DNA of 64,000 nucleotides, taken from Chlorocebus sabaeus. Its lineage: Eukaryota; Chordata; Mammalia; Primates; Cercopithecidae. The notes beneath the pieces are model-generated. The model was not told the DNA's origin and did no database searches. It saw only the letters and a list, made by a program, of their open reading frames with translations. Below, piece by piece: positions 19,951 to 31,868 of this stretch (positions within the stretch are counted from its first letter, which is position 1; the number at the start of each line of letters is the position of its first letter). The translations under genes were made by a program, and so were the position numbers. The DNA is taken from NCBI RefSeq assembly GCF_047675955.1, contig NC_132904.1, positions 2,171,501-2,235,500 of the forward strand, written 5' to 3'.

Positions 19951-21511
19951 AATCCCAAACTCCACCAAGCAGTAGCCCAATGATTGTTGCTGTGCCAGCT
20001 GTGCTGTATTGGCTGGAGCAGAGGGATATGGAATGGGGTACATGTTAAGCAGCCATTAGTGGGTGGATGAGTTCTATTCCATCCCTATTTTTAAAAAGCC
20101 CTGGACACATTTTGGGGGACATCATCATTCTGCCCACCACCCTGGGAGAGGAGGCACATGAATGAACCCACAGGTGTGGTCATGAGAGGTGAAGAGCTCA
20201 GTATCACGTGTTCATTCCCAACAGAGAGGATCCACCAGGGAGCCACTAAGCAACCAGTTAGACAGAATGGCCGCAGCCCTTGACTTCAGCCAGCCTCTGT
20301 CCTGGCCACCTGAGTGCTGACCCTCTGGGTGCATGCATGGAGTAGCTTTGGTGATAGAAAGGGAGGCTGACCATGGAACCAGCAGCACAGCTCCACCCAC
20401 CAAGGCTGGTCTAGCCACTGCTGCCACAAATGCCCAACTTGTCTGTAATGTGGGCCGCTGAGAAGCCCCCACTAGGCACTATCCATAGAGAAAGCTGACC
20501 AGGCAACAGAAGCATCCATCCCATTGAGGGCAGCAATTCAACTCCACTAGAATTGACACATAACCCAGGCTGACCCCTAGGACTTATTAAGTGTTGATTC
20601 ACCAAACAAGGCCTGCATAGCAGTGCCTTGGACCAAGGGTCCCACTTTACAACACAGGGAGGAGGTGCAGCCATGGCACATGGCATGTGGCCATGGCATC
20701 TGCTGGTCCTATCACGGCCCATACCACTCAGACGCAGCCAGCACCACAGAGCAGGGGAGCAGCCTTTTCAGAGTTCCATGAAGGCCCCAGCGTGGGGGTG
20801 ATACTGTTCAAGGATGGGGTATCACATTGTGGAACTCGGTAATCCCTCCAACTCAACAGCCACCATGGTGTGCCATGTCCCCAAGAGGCCTGGGAACCAA
20901 GGGGCAGAAGCAGCAGCGTCCCCCGTACCACCACTGCCAGCGACCTGCTGGGGGTTTTGTGCGTGTTGTTCCCTCCACTCCAGGCTGCCAGTCAGGGGTC
21001 GTGGTTTCCACAGGGGACCACTCCACCAGTGGACAGATGGGAGACCCACTGCACTTCAGGCTACAGCTGATGCCTTGTCGCTTTGGATTTTTTGTCCCTG
21101 GAGACCAACAGTCATGACAAGGAGCCCCCAAACAGGGAGGGAGGTGGACTGTGGCCATCAGGAGGCAGTAGAACTGCTACTCCACGAGCGAGCAGGGAAG
21201 GATAAATTTGGTGCCTGGTGATCCAAGTGGTGGGACTTGGGGGACTCGGTGTTGCCTCAACTGTTTTATTGGTGAGTGGACAAGTACAGCAGCTGTGGCC
21301 TGAGCAGGGATGGTGACCAGGGCCTCAGACCCCTCACTGAGGAGGGTCCCAGTTGGCCCACTGGGTAGGCCACGGAGACCAGCAGAGGTGCCCACTGACA
21401 GGGAGGGAAACAAGCGTGAGTCAGAGAAGAACGGGGGTCATGTCAGCCGTGGCCAAGACCAGCTGTGGGACAGGGGCTGCAGTTGGCTATTTCTAAACTT
21501 GTAAACCCAGG
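19951..21511 (+). pseudogene. ERVL copy 1, 3' internal region, truncated
   Basis: Degenerate plus-strand ERVL sequence from the integrase side to near the 3' end. Landmarks shared with copy 2 include a GGGAACCAAGGGGCAGAAG stretch at 20890 (copy 2: 32272) and a GAGGTGCCCACTGA stretch near 21385 (copy 2: near 32760). Copy 2 continues about 445 bp from there to its 3' LTR; copy 1 is cut after about 125 bp by a minus-strand LTR. No frame is usable. Confidence 0.7.
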
Positions 21512-22026
21512 TATTAGTCAGCGTTCTCCAGAGAACCAGAACCACAGGATATATACATACAGACATGAGAGGATTTACGAGGGGAATTGGCTCACCTGAT
21601 TTTGTAGGCTGAGAAGTCTCACGACAGGCTGTCTGTAAGCTAGAGACCTAGAGAAGCTGGTGCGGGGCTCAGTCTAAGCCCAGAGGTCTCAGAACCAGGG
21701 GAGCAGATTGTGTAACTCTCAGTCTGAGGCCAAAGGCCTGAAAACTGGTGGTGGTGGAGTAGCTACTGGTATGAGTCCCAGGGTGCAGTGGCTGGAGAAC
21801 CCGGAGTTCCGATGCCCACAAACAGGAGAAGATGGGTTTCCTAGCTCTGGAGAGAAGGAGAATCCGTCATTCCCTGCCTTTTTTTCTCTCTCTAGGCCCT
21901 CAACCTATTGGATGGTGCCCACCCACATCAGGTGAGGGTAGATCTTCCTTATTCAGTCCACAGATTCAAATGACAATCTCTTTCAAATCTACCCTCACAG
22001 ATACCCAGAAATAATGCTTTGCGAGA
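21512..22026 (-). mobile_element. ERVL-type LTR, minus, lacking its outer end
   Basis: An ERVL-family LTR in minus orientation starting GTATTAGTCAGCGTTCTCC and reaching ACCCAGAAATAATGCTTTG. About 60 bp that should follow are absent. Exactly here, copy 2 starts in the opposite direction, so the two LTRs stand head to head. Confidence 0.82.
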
Positions 22027-22110
22027 TGTGATGGCTAATTTTGGGTGTCAACTTGACTAGATTAAGTGATACCCAGATAGTTGGAAAAGCATTATTTCTG
22101 GGTGTGTCTG

Positions 22111-22511
22111 TAATATAGTTTGGATGTTCACCCTCCACCCCCCACCCAAATCTCATGCTGAATTGTAATTCTTCATGCTGGAGGTGGAGCCTGGTGGGAG
22201 GTGACTGGATCACAGGGGCAGATGCCACATGGTTTGGTGATGTCCTCGAGATGGTGAGTCACAAGATCTGGTTGTTTAAAAGTGTGTGGCACCTCCCCCC
22301 ACCTCTCTCTTGCTCATGCTTTTGCCATGTGACATGCCTGCTCCCCCTTTGCCTTCTGCCATGATTGGAAGCTTCCTGAGACCTCCCCAGAAGCAGATGC
22401 TGCTATGCTTCCTATATAGCCTGCAGAAACATAAGCCAATTAAATCTCTTTTCTTATAAATTATCCACTTGCAGGTTTTTCCTTATAGCAGTGCAATCAC
22501 AGCCAAATACA
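22111..22511 (+). mobile_element. MST/THE1-like LTR with perfect TSD
   Basis: A 401-bp MaLR LTR, TAATATAGTTTGG to CCAAATACA, inserted in the ERVL 5' LTR. GTCTG at 22106-22110 and 22512-22516 is a perfect 5-bp target duplication, and host LTR sequence resumes directly after it. Confidence 0.92.
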
Positions 22512-24329
22512 GTCTGTGACGGCGTTCTCAGAAGATATCGGCACTTGAATCAGTGGACTGAGTGTCTTAGTTCATTTGTGCTGCTATAAGAAAACACCTG
22601 AAACTGAGTAATTTATAAAGAAGAGCAACTTATTTTCTCACAGTTCTGGAGGCTGGGAAGTTCAAGATCGAGGTGGCAGCAAATATGTTGTCTGGTGAGG
22701 GACCCTATCTCTGCATCCAAGATGGTGCGTTGTGGCGGCCTCCTCCAGAGGGGACGAATGCTGGGGTCCTCGCATGGAGGATAGTGGAAGAGCAATACAG
22801 GGTGAACTGTCCCTGAAGCCTTTTTGACAGGGTATTAATTCATTCATGAGGACAGAGCCTGCATAGCTTAATCACTTCCCAAAAGCCCTGCTTCTTAATA
22901 CCACCATGGGATTACGTTTTAACATGAATTTCTAGGGGATATGTTCAAATCATAGCATTCTACTTCTAGCCCCCCAAAATTTGTGATCTTATCACATTAA
23001 AAATACATACATTCCATCCCAGTAACTCCAAAAGTCTTAACTCATTCCAGCATCAACTTTAAAATCAAAGTCCAAAGTCTTATCTAAACATTGTCTACAT
23101 CAGATATGAGTGAGACTCTAGGTAATATTCATCTTGAGGCAAATTGCTCTCCGGCTGTAAATCTATGAAATCAAACAAGTTACATGCTTCCAAAATATCA
23201 TGGTAGGACAGACATAGGATGGGTATTTCCATTCCAAAAGGGAGCACTAGGAATGAAAAAAGGGATAATAGATCCCAAGTAAATCCAACGTTGAACAAGG
23301 CAAGCAAAATCAAATCTTGAAACTTGAGCACCATCTCCTCTCACTCTACGTCCCGCCTTCTAGACACCCTAGGGTGGGAGTTGGGCCCCCAAGTCTCCAG
23401 GTGGTCCTGCCCCCATGGCTTTGCTGGCTGTGGCTCCCAAGCATTGCAGTCCCATGCCTTTGGCTGTCCCAGGCTGGAGTTGCGCAGCGGTGTTTCTACT
23501 GGCCCGTGGTTGAGGGGGCCCTGATCCCATGGCTCTACTAGGCCATACCTCCATAGCACATGCTCTGTGTGTGCCTGCAGAGGATGCTGCCGAGGCTTAT
23601 TGCTTGTGCCTCTGGAGGGGCAGCCTGAGCCACACCTGGGCCCATGTGAGCCATAGCTGAGGCAGCTAAGGAGTGCTACACTGGAATACAGGGAGCAGAG
23701 ACTTGAGGCAGTACTAGGCATGGAGGCCCAAGGTCCTGTAGGCACCCAGGGACCCTCCAGAGCCCGGGGTTCCTCCCTTGACTCCATTCTGCCCTCAAAG
23801 CCCTAGAACCCTGAGCCTGTGATGGCCATGGCAGTCTGGAAGATCTTTGAGATGCTGTCAGGGCCCTTCTTCCGTTGTCTTAACGAATAGCACCTGACTT
23901 CCCTCTGTCCCCACGAATCTTATCAAATGGTCACTGGGCCACACCCTTTGTTTTCTCTCCTAAACACGTGGCCAAGCTGAGACTCTTCCAAGCCTTTAAG
24001 TTCTGCTTCTCTTCTGATTATAGATTCTCTCTTTAACTCATTTCTCTCTTCTTGCATTTTACTCTGCGCAGTTGGGAGAAGCCATGCAGCCTCCTTCACG
24101 CTTTGCTTAGAAATTTTTTCCTCTAAGTGTTCTAGTTCATCACTGTTAAATTCTGCCTCCCACAAAGCCCTCAGGCACAGACACAATTCAGCCTAGTTCT
24201 TTACCACTTTGTAACAGGAACGGTCTTTCCTCCAGATTCCAATAAGATATTCCTTATTTTGATCTAAGACTTCATCTTTACTTTTCGTATTTCTACCAGC
24301 TTTGGGATCATGATCACTTAAACATTTCT

Positions 24330-24634
24330 TTCTTTCTTTCTTTTTTTTTTTTTGAGACTGAGTCTCTGTCGCCCAGGCTGGAGTGCAGTGGCACAATCTC
24401 AGCTCACTACAAGCTCTGCCTTCCGGGTTCACGCCATTCTCCTGCCTCAGCCTCCCCAGTAGCTGGGACTACTGGCACCCGCCACCATGCCCAGCTAATT
24501 TTTTGTATTTTTAGTAGAGACGGGGTTTCACCGTGTTAGCCAGGATGTTCTCAATCTCCTGACCTTGTGATCCGCCCACCTCGGCCTCCCAAAGTGCTGG
24601 GATTATAGGCGTGAGCCACTGCGAGCGATGGGCC
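24330..24634 (-). mobile_element. AluY-like, minus, perfect 15-bp TSD
   Basis: A full-length Alu in the MaLR interior. CACTTAAACATTTCT at 24315-24329 is repeated exactly at 24635-24649. The terminal bases are altered (GCGAGCGATGGGCC where GCGCCCGGCC is usual). Confidence 0.95.
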
Positions 24635-25230
24635 CACTTAAACATTTCTAAGAAGACTGAGGCTCTCTCTACAGATCTCTTCTTCTTCTAAACCTGCACC
24701 AGAATTGCCTTTAATACTTTGTTCACAGCCATTTAGGCTTTTTCTACCATGCACTCCGAAACACTTCCAACCTCAACCCGTTACCCAGTTCGAAATCTGC
24801 TTGCACATTTTCAGGTATTTATTACAGCAACACCCCACCTATGGGTAGCAAATTACAGCTCAGTCCCTTTGTGCGGCCATAACAAAATACCTGTAGCTTG
24901 GTCATTTCTACAACAAATTTATTACATCACAGTACGGGAGGCTAGAAAAACTGCAAGATCAGGACACTAGCAGTTTCGGTGTCTGGTGAGGGCCCCAGTC
25001 TCTTCTTCAAGATAAAGACTTGTCGCTCCCTCTCCTGAAGGGGACAAATGCTGTGTCATCACACGGTGGACGGTGGAAGAGCAATACAAGGTGAACTATC
25101 TCTGAAGCCTTTTTTATAAGAGTGTTAGTCCATTCGTGAGGACTGAGCCTTCATGACTTAATCACGTCTCAAAAAACCCTACCTCTTAATACCACCACAG
25201 CAGGGATTAAGTTTAAATATAATGTTTGGA

Positions 25231-25525
25231 GGCCAGGCGCAGTGGCTCATGCCCATAATCCTGGCACTTTGGGAGGTTGAGATGGGCAGATCACTTGAGG
25301 TCAGGAGTTCAAGACCAGCCTGGCCAACATGGAGAAACTCTGTCTCTACAAAACACAAAAATTAGCTGAGCATGGCAGTGCACCCCTGTGGTCTCAGCTA
25401 CTCGGGAGGCTGAGGCAGGGCTTAAAGCCGGGAGGCGGAGGTTGCAGTGAGCCGAGATCGCATCACTGCCCTCCAGCCTGGGCGACAGAGTGAGACTCTG
25501 TCTCAAAAAAAAAAAAAAAAAAAAA
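25231..25525 (+). mobile_element. AluS-like, plus
   Basis: Full-length Alu starting GGCCAGGCGCAGTGG with a poly-A tail of about 19 A, within the right LTR of the MaLR provirus. A short segment (around GAGGCAGGGCTTAAAGCCGGG) is compressed relative to the consensus. Confidence 0.95.
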
Positions 25526-25989
25526 CTTGGAGAAGGCAAATTCAAACCATGACAGTAGAGAAGGTCCATCCTCACCCAACGTGAGTGGGCACTATCCAAT
25601 CAGTCACGGGTCCAGATAAGGAAAAACGGTAGAAGAAAGGCGAACTCTCCCTCTCTCTTTGCCTCTCCACACACTCTCTTCTGGAGCTGGGACACCCATC
25701 TCTCTTGCCCTTGGATATCAGAACTCCAGATTCTTCAGCCTTCACACTTTGAGACTTGTACCAGTGGCCTCCAGGTCCTCAGGCCTTCAGCTGCAGACTG
25801 AGAGTTACCCGACTGGCTTTCCTGATTCTGAGGCCTTCACGCTTACATTGCACCACACAGCTGGCTTCCCTGGTCCCCAGCTTACAGATGGCCTATTGTG
25901 GGAATTTTCAGCCTCCGTAATCATATGAGCTAGTTCCCATAATAAATCCCTTTTCACGTATCTACATATCCATACCTGTATCAATCCTA

Positions 25990-26291
25990 TTTTTTTTTTT
26001 TTTTTTTTTGAGATGGAGTCTCGCTCTGTCCCCCATGCTGGAGTGCAGTGGCATGATCTCGGCTCACTGCAACCTCTGCCTCCTGGAGAATCAAGCGATT
26101 CTCCTGCCTCAGCCTCCTGAGTAGCTGGGACTGCAGACATGTGCCACCACGTCCAGCTAATTTTTGTATTTTTAGTAGAGATGGGGTTTCACCATGTTGG
26201 CCAGGATGGTCTTGATCTCTTGACCTTGTGATCCACCAGCCTCTGCCCCCCAAAGTGCTGGGATTACAGGTGTGAGCCACCACACCTGGCC
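25990..26291 (-). mobile_element. Alu, minus, in ERVL copy 2 5' LTR
   Basis: Full-length Alu with a T-head of about 19. TCAATCCTAT before and TCGATCCTAC after it form a target duplication with two changes. Confidence 0.94.
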
Positions 26292-26347
26292 TCGATCCTA
26301 CTTCTCTCCTATCAGTTCTATTTACCTGAAGAACCCTAACATAGGTT

Positions 26348-26362
26348 TTGGTATCAGGAGCG
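26348..26362 (+). other. ERVL copy 2 primer-binding site
   Basis: TTGGTATCAGGAGCG follows the 5' LTR end and matches the tRNA-Leu-type primer site of ERVL elements with two changes. It anchors the orientation of copy 2. Confidence 0.75.
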
Positions 26363-29000
26363 ATTCTAGAGAAACAGAATCATAAGAATGAGTTTTCTGA
26401 ATGTGTGTTGTGCTTTTTGGAACTGGCTTTCTAATATGACTTGACTTAAAAGTGCAAAGAACTCTACTTTCAATAGTACACAGAACACTGATGGTCCATG
26501 GTGTGAACAGTTTATGAAAATATGCAAATTTCTGCATTGTATACTCCTAGTAAACCACTTACAAGAGGTGAGGAGCTTAGTGACTCTGTATATGATATTT
26601 TCGAATGTTTGTGGAAAACCAAGGAATATAGTGATGTAGGCTCGTTACCAGTTGGTTGCTGCACAAAGTGAAGAAATCAAAGGATGTGCTCAGTGATTCA
26701 AATTCCCAGTTCCAGCTCTGTATAAATAACCTGTGAGTGGCTGAGTGAACCCTGAAGGAGAATCTCCTCTCCCGTAGCCCTGGGGCCAAGACTGCTGAAA
26801 AGGAAACAGAGTCCTCTTCATGAAACTGGATGAATTACAAAGCAAATTGAACTCTCAGCCTTGCAAGTTGTCCACTGTTACAGTGAGGGCATTGACTGGG
26901 GAACAGGGGATCCTGTAAATTGGGATGGAGACATATGGGAGGACCCTGATGAAGCTGGGGATGGTGAGCCTCTAAGTTACGATGAGTCATTTTGTCAGCA
27001 GAAGCAGCCTCCCTGCACCCAATGGCAGTGCTACACCCACCCCCAGTGCTACACCCACCCCCAGTGCTGCACCCACCCCCAGAAATACTGGCCTTGCCAC
27101 CTCCTCTGAGGCATTAATTTGTGTTGCCTGAGGAACGGGTAAGGACTTCCCCTAAGGCAGTTGCTGATTTTTCTCAGAAGCCTCCCCAACCCCTCCCTTT
27201 GCTTCGAGACCTACAACAAAACTCACAGCCCAGCATCCACCTGAAGGTGAGGCCCACGGTGTGACACAGGAGGAGACAGGCCACATCCCAGAAGAGCCAC
27301 CTGACTTCTCTGATGTATACAGGCAGACACCTGGAGGCATGAGTGGGAACGGACACTGGGTGTGGGCACTGGGGGAGGAACATGGAGGTGGAGGGGCTGG
27401 GTGTGCAGACGTGACCAACAAGTAGAGGCTGCATTCCAGGCTGCAGCTCGGGGACTTGGAAAAGCTCTATCTGGTGGGTTAGTTGAAACATGGATCAAAG
27501 GATGCCTGCAGTGAGTGAGCTGGAGGTGCTTAAGCCCCCTTGGCTTAACATAGAGAAAAGGGTTCAAAGATAGGGAGACTGGAATGTGACAGTGAAAACT
27601 TCCTCACCCACCCTGGAAGGGCCCAGAACTCAGACCTTTCACAACAGTGTCCCCAGCCCCCCAGGCCATGGACTGGTGCTGGTCCAGGGCCTGTTGGGAA
27701 CTGGGCCATGCATCAGGACGTGAGCGGTGGGTGAGTGAGTGAAGCTTCATCTGTGTTTATAGCCACTCCCCATCGCTCACATTACCACCTGAGCTCCACC
27801 TCCTGTCAGCAGCAGCATTAGATTCTCATAGAAGCACAAACCCCACTGTGAACTGCACATATGAGGGATCGAGGTTGCACACTCCTTATGAGAATCTAAT
27901 GCCTGATGCTCTGTCACTGTCTCCCATTACCTCCAGATGGGACTGTCTAGTTGAAGGAAATCAAGTTCAGGGCTCCCACTGATTCTACATGGTGGTGAGT
28001 TGTGTAATTATTCCCTTATATATTACAATGTAATAATAATACAGATAAGTGCACAATAAATGTAATGTGTTTGAATCATCCCCAAACCACCCTCCAACTC
28101 CGAGTCTGTGGAAAAATACTCTTCCATGAAACCAGTCCCTCGTGCCAAAAAGGCTGAGGACTGTGGTTTCACAACGCTGAGACATAGATTTGTGAGGGAG
28201 CCCAGTCTCCTTGCAGAGCTCTGCAATTGTTCTTCTCTGTAGGCCAGACTCACAGTGGGAACTGCAGTAATCAACTGCGAAACTTACGTGCAACAGGAAT
28301 AATTGGATCCTGGGGTAGCAGGGCCCAAGTGGGGGCACTCAAGCACCAAAGGCAAAGTGGGCGTGGTTACCATGACCGACAGCAGAGGCAAAGTAGCAGT
28401 CAGACCTGGGCCACAGGTCTGACCCATGTAGACCTACGGCGCTGGCTGCTTACCATGTTGTTCCTAGCAGTGAAACAGACCAGAAGCCTGCTCGATTCCT
28501 ACTGGATACACGCAGAAAACTTCCAGATCAAGTGGACAGAACTCTAACTCCAGCCATAAAAACCGAGAATCATGGCCTCAGTCATTCACAGACTTGAGTC
28601 AGTCTATGAATCCAGAAAGAATGAAAGAAAGCCTGGGTACCCTTGAGGAAGGACCCCAGGACTGCCAAAAATGTATATACACTGTTAATTCTTCCCCTGG
28701 TCTTCTCCAAAGGGGTCTATGGCCTTCCATCTGGGTAACTGTGTATTGGAGAAAATAAAACAATGTGACATTTTGGGACAATTGGACACTGGCTCTGTCC
28801 TGACATTGATTCTAGGAGATGCTGGAGGGACGCTGTGGCCATCCAGTTAGGGAGGGGCTTAGGGAGCCAGGGGATCAATGGAGTTTTAGCTCAGGTCTGA
28901 CTCCGGGGTCCAGTGGGTCCCCGGCCCATCCTGCGGTCATTTCCCCGGCTCCAGATGCGTAAGTGGAACAGACACACTCAGCAGCCAGCAAAGTCCCCAC
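26363..29000 (+). pseudogene. ERVL copy 2, 5' internal (gag-side) region
   Basis: Degenerate internal region collinear with 8732-11712 of copy 1. It holds an 18-bp triple repeat of GCTACACCCACCCCCAGT at 27029-27082 that copy 1 lacks, and a MER1-type hAT transposon at 27645-28166. No long frame survives and no gag motif is convincing. Confidence 0.75.
27645..28166. mobile_element. MER1-type hAT-Charlie transposon
   Basis: A 522-bp non-autonomous element with MER1 termini (CAGTGTCCCCAGCC at the left, GGCTGAGGACTGTG at the right) and the central inverted ATTAGATTCTCATA / TATGAGAATCTAAT pair. TTTCACAAC flanks both sides (27637-27645 and 28167-28175), containing the expected 8-bp duplication. Copy 1 near 10005 keeps the empty site. 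Confidence 0.9.
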
Positions 29001-30084
29001 ATGCATCCCCTGACCTGGGCTGCTGTGGGGGGAAAGGCCAAGTGGAAGCCGTTAGAGAGGCCTCTACCTAGAACCGTCAGTCAAAAGCCATCCCACATCC
29101 CTGGAGGAACTGCAGACATCAGCGCCACCACCAAGCACTTGACAGACGCAGGGGCAGTGATCCCCACCACAGCCCATTCCACTCGCCTGTTCGGCCTGTA
29201 GGGGAGACAGGTGGGTCCTGGAGAATGACGGGAGACTGTCCTAAGTTTGACTCCAACTGCAGCTGCTGGGCCAGACGTGTTTCCATTGCTTGAGCAAATT
29301 AGCACATCTCCTGCTACCTGGTGTGCAGCTACTGATCCGGCAAATGCGTTCTCCTCCACCCCCGTCCACAAGGCCCAGCAGAAGCCAGGCCAGCAACGCA
29401 CCCTCGCCGCCCCACCTCAGGGGCCTCTCACCTCTCCAGCCTGTGTCAGAGCTAATTCTCAGGGGTCTCGATCGCCTCTTCCTTCCCCAGGGTGTCACAC
29501 TGGCCCATTACACTGATGACATCATGCTGATGGGACGTAAGGCACAAGAAGTAGCCACCATTCCAGACTTGTTGGTGTCAGAGAGTGGGGAATAAACCCA
29601 GCTGCAATTCAGTGCCTTCTACCTCAGGGAAACATCCAGGGGTGTGGGGCCTGTTCTAAGGTGAAGGACAAGTCATTGCATCTGAATCCTCCTGCAACCA
29701 AAAGAGAAAAACAGCACTAAGCGGGCCTGTTTGACATGGGGTTGACATGTTCTTTCTCTTTTAGGTGTCCAACTCTGTCCATTTACTGAGCAATTTGAAA
29801 AGCTGCTAGTTTGAAGCATGGCCCAGATCAAGAGAAGTCTCTGCAGTAGGTCCAGGTTCTGCGCATGCAGTTCTGCCACGTGGGCCACACGACCCAGCAG
29901 ATCCAATGGTGCCTGAGGTGTCAGTGGCAGACAGAGACCCTGTGTGGAGGCTTTGCCAGGCCCCTGTAGGCACAGGCCTTTAGGATTTGGGAGCAAGGTC
30001 CTGTCATCATCCACAGATAACTCACTCTCCTTCTGAGAAACAGCTGTTGCCCTGCTTCTGGGCCTTTGTAGAAATTAAACACTT

Positions 30085-30373
30085 GGCAGTGTGAATCTAT
30101 AATCCCAGCACTTTGGGAGGCTGAGGTGGGCGGGTCACCTGAGGTCAGGAGTTCAAGACCAGCCTGGCCAACATGGTGAAACTCTGTCTCTACTAAAAAT
30201 ACAAAATTAGCCAGGCGTGGTGGCGAGTGCCTGTAATCCCAGCTACTTGGGAGGCGGAGGCAGGAGAATCGGTTGAACCCGGGAGGCGAAGGTTGCAGTG
30301 AGCCCAGATGGTGCCGCTGCACTCCAGCCTGGGTGACAGAGGGAGACTCTGTCTCATAAAAAAAAAAAAAAAG
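30085..30373 (+). mobile_element. AluS-like, plus
   Basis: An almost full-length Alu whose first bases are diverged (GGCAGTGTGAATCTATAATCCC). It ends in A15 plus GAAAGAAAGA and is followed immediately by a second Alu. It lies in ERVL copy 2 at a position uninterrupted in copy 1 (near 15340). Confidence 0.93.
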
Positions 30374-30382
30374 AAAGAAAGA

Positions 30383-30672
30383 GGCTGGGCACGGTGGCTC
30401 AAGCCTGTAATCCCAGCACTTAGGGAGGCCAAGGCGGGCGGATCACAAGGTCAGGAGATCGAGACTATCCTGGCTAACATGGTGAAACCCCATCTCTACT
30501 AAAAATACAAAAAATTAGCCGGGCGAGGTGGCAGGCGCCTGTAGTCCCAGCTGCTCGGGAGGCTGAGGCAGGAGACTGGCGTAAACCCGGGAGGCAGAGC
30601 TTGCAGTGAGCTGAGATTGCGCCGCTGCACTCCAGCCTGGGTGACAGAGCAAGACTCCATCTCAAAAAACAA
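30383..30672 (+). mobile_element. AluY, plus, tandem with the previous Alu
   Basis: Full-length AluY starting GGCTGGGCACGGTGG. Its tail runs into a GGAA/GGGA microsatellite that probably grew from the A-rich tail. Confidence 0.95.
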
Positions 30673-30701
30673 AAAAAAAAAAAGAGAAGGAAGAAAGGGT
30701 A

Positions 30702-30791
30702 GGAAGGAAGGAAGGAAGGAAGGAAGGAAGGAAGGAAGGAAGGAAGGAAGGAAGGGAGGGAGGGAGGGAGGGAGGGAGGGAGGGAGGGAGG
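30702..30791 (+). repeat. (GGAA)13 followed by (GGGA)n microsatellite
   Basis: Thirteen uninterrupted GGAA units at 30702-30753, then about nine GGGA units to 30791. GGAA is the ETS-factor core, and GGAA arrays of this length are known binding sites for EWS-FLI1 in Ewing sarcoma cells. Whether this tract is bound is not known from sequence. Confidence 0.97.
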
Positions 30792-31700
30792 GAAACTAAA
30801 CTAGACAAGGGCCACCAGGTTACCATGTGACTTGAACTGCTCATCATGATCTGGGGACTATCTGACCCACGTAGCCATAAAGTCGTGTGTGCACAGCAGT
30901 GCTGCATCAGCCAGTGAAAGCGGGGGATAGGTGATCAGGCCCACGCAGGTCCTGAAGGCACAAGTAAGTTACGTGAAGTAGTGGCCCAAAGCCTGTTGGG
31001 CCACCCCACTGCTGCTCCCCTGCCTTCTCCCTCCCCATCTGTACCTGTGGCTGCGTGGGGAGTTCCCTCTCATTAGTTGACAGAGGAAGAGAAAACTTAG
31101 GCCAGACTTACAAATGGTTCTGCTCAGTATGCAGACACTACCGGAAAGTGGACAGCTGCGGTCCTATAGCCCCTGGGGGACATCCCTCAAGGACAGTGGT
31201 GAATAAGAGTCTTCCCCATGGGTAGAACTTCCGGCATGCACCTGTTTGTGCTCCACTTAGAAGGAGCAGATGTGTGACGATATTTGATTCATGGCTGTTG
31301 CCAGTGATTTAGGTGGATGGTCAGGTGCTTGAAAGGAACATGAGTGGAAAATTGGTGACCAAGAAGTGTATGGAAGAGATGTATAGACGGCCCTCTCTGA
31401 ACAGGCAAATGACATCAAGATATCTGTGTCCCACGTGGATGCTCACCCAAGGGTGACCTCAGCAGAGGAGGACTTCAGTAATCAGGTGGACAGGATGACC
31501 TGCTCTATGGACACCAGTTAGGCTTTTCCCAGCCACCCCTCTCATCACCCAGTGAGCTCCTGAGCCAAGTGGCTGTGGTGGCAGGGATGGAGGTTGTGCA
31601 TGGGCTCAGCAACATGGACTTCCACTCACCAAGGCCAAGCTGGGTACCACCAGCACTGTGTGCCCATCTGCCAGCAGCGGAGACCAACACTCAGCCTGAC

Positions 31701-31868
31701 AGGCTCCATTCCCCAGAGTAATCAGCCTGGTGCCTGGGGGCAGGTGGGCGACAGTGGACAGCTCCCATCATGGGAGGGGCACTGAGGCTCCATTCTGTAG
31801 AGTGATCAGCCTGGTGCCTGGGGGCAGGTGGGTGACACTGGACAGCTCCCATCATGGGAGGGGCGCTG
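31701..31868 (+). repeat. 84-bp tandem duplication in ERVL integrase
   Basis: Two copies of an 84-bp segment beginning AGGCTCCATT at 31701 and 31785, with few differences. It repeats the linker between the integrase zinc-binding part and the core, and is one of the lesions of copy 2. Confidence 0.92.

Larger units (their letters stand above)
22563..25554 (-). mobile_element. MaLR provirus (MLT1-type), minus, two LTRs
   Basis: A nearly complete non-autonomous MaLR element: 3' LTR 22563-22957, internal 22958-24855, 5' LTR 24856-25554, all minus. Both LTRs share segments (for example GGACAAATGCTG-like and AAGAGCAATACA). The interior resembles 16078-17452. It carries two later Alus (24330-24634 and 25231-25525). 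It lies within the ERVL copy 2 5' LTR, whose sequence continues on both sides. Target duplication is not clean: CTGAG at the left and GTAGA at the right. Confidence 0.82.
22027..26341 (+). mobile_element. ERVL copy 2, 5' LTR, split by three insertions
   Basis: The LTR begins TGTGATGGCTAATTTTGGG and ends at about 26341, just before a primer-binding site. Its own pieces are 22027-22110, 22512-22562, 25555-25989 and 26292-26341, and they join into one sequence similar to the 3' LTR at 33206-33690. The insertions are a THE1/MST-like LTR with perfect GTCTG duplication, a minus-strand MLT1-type MaLR element, and an Alu. Confidence 0.85.

Noticed and set aside
25980..26300. Perfect target duplication for this Alu
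   Set aside because: The flanks agree only with two mismatches, so I call it imperfect.
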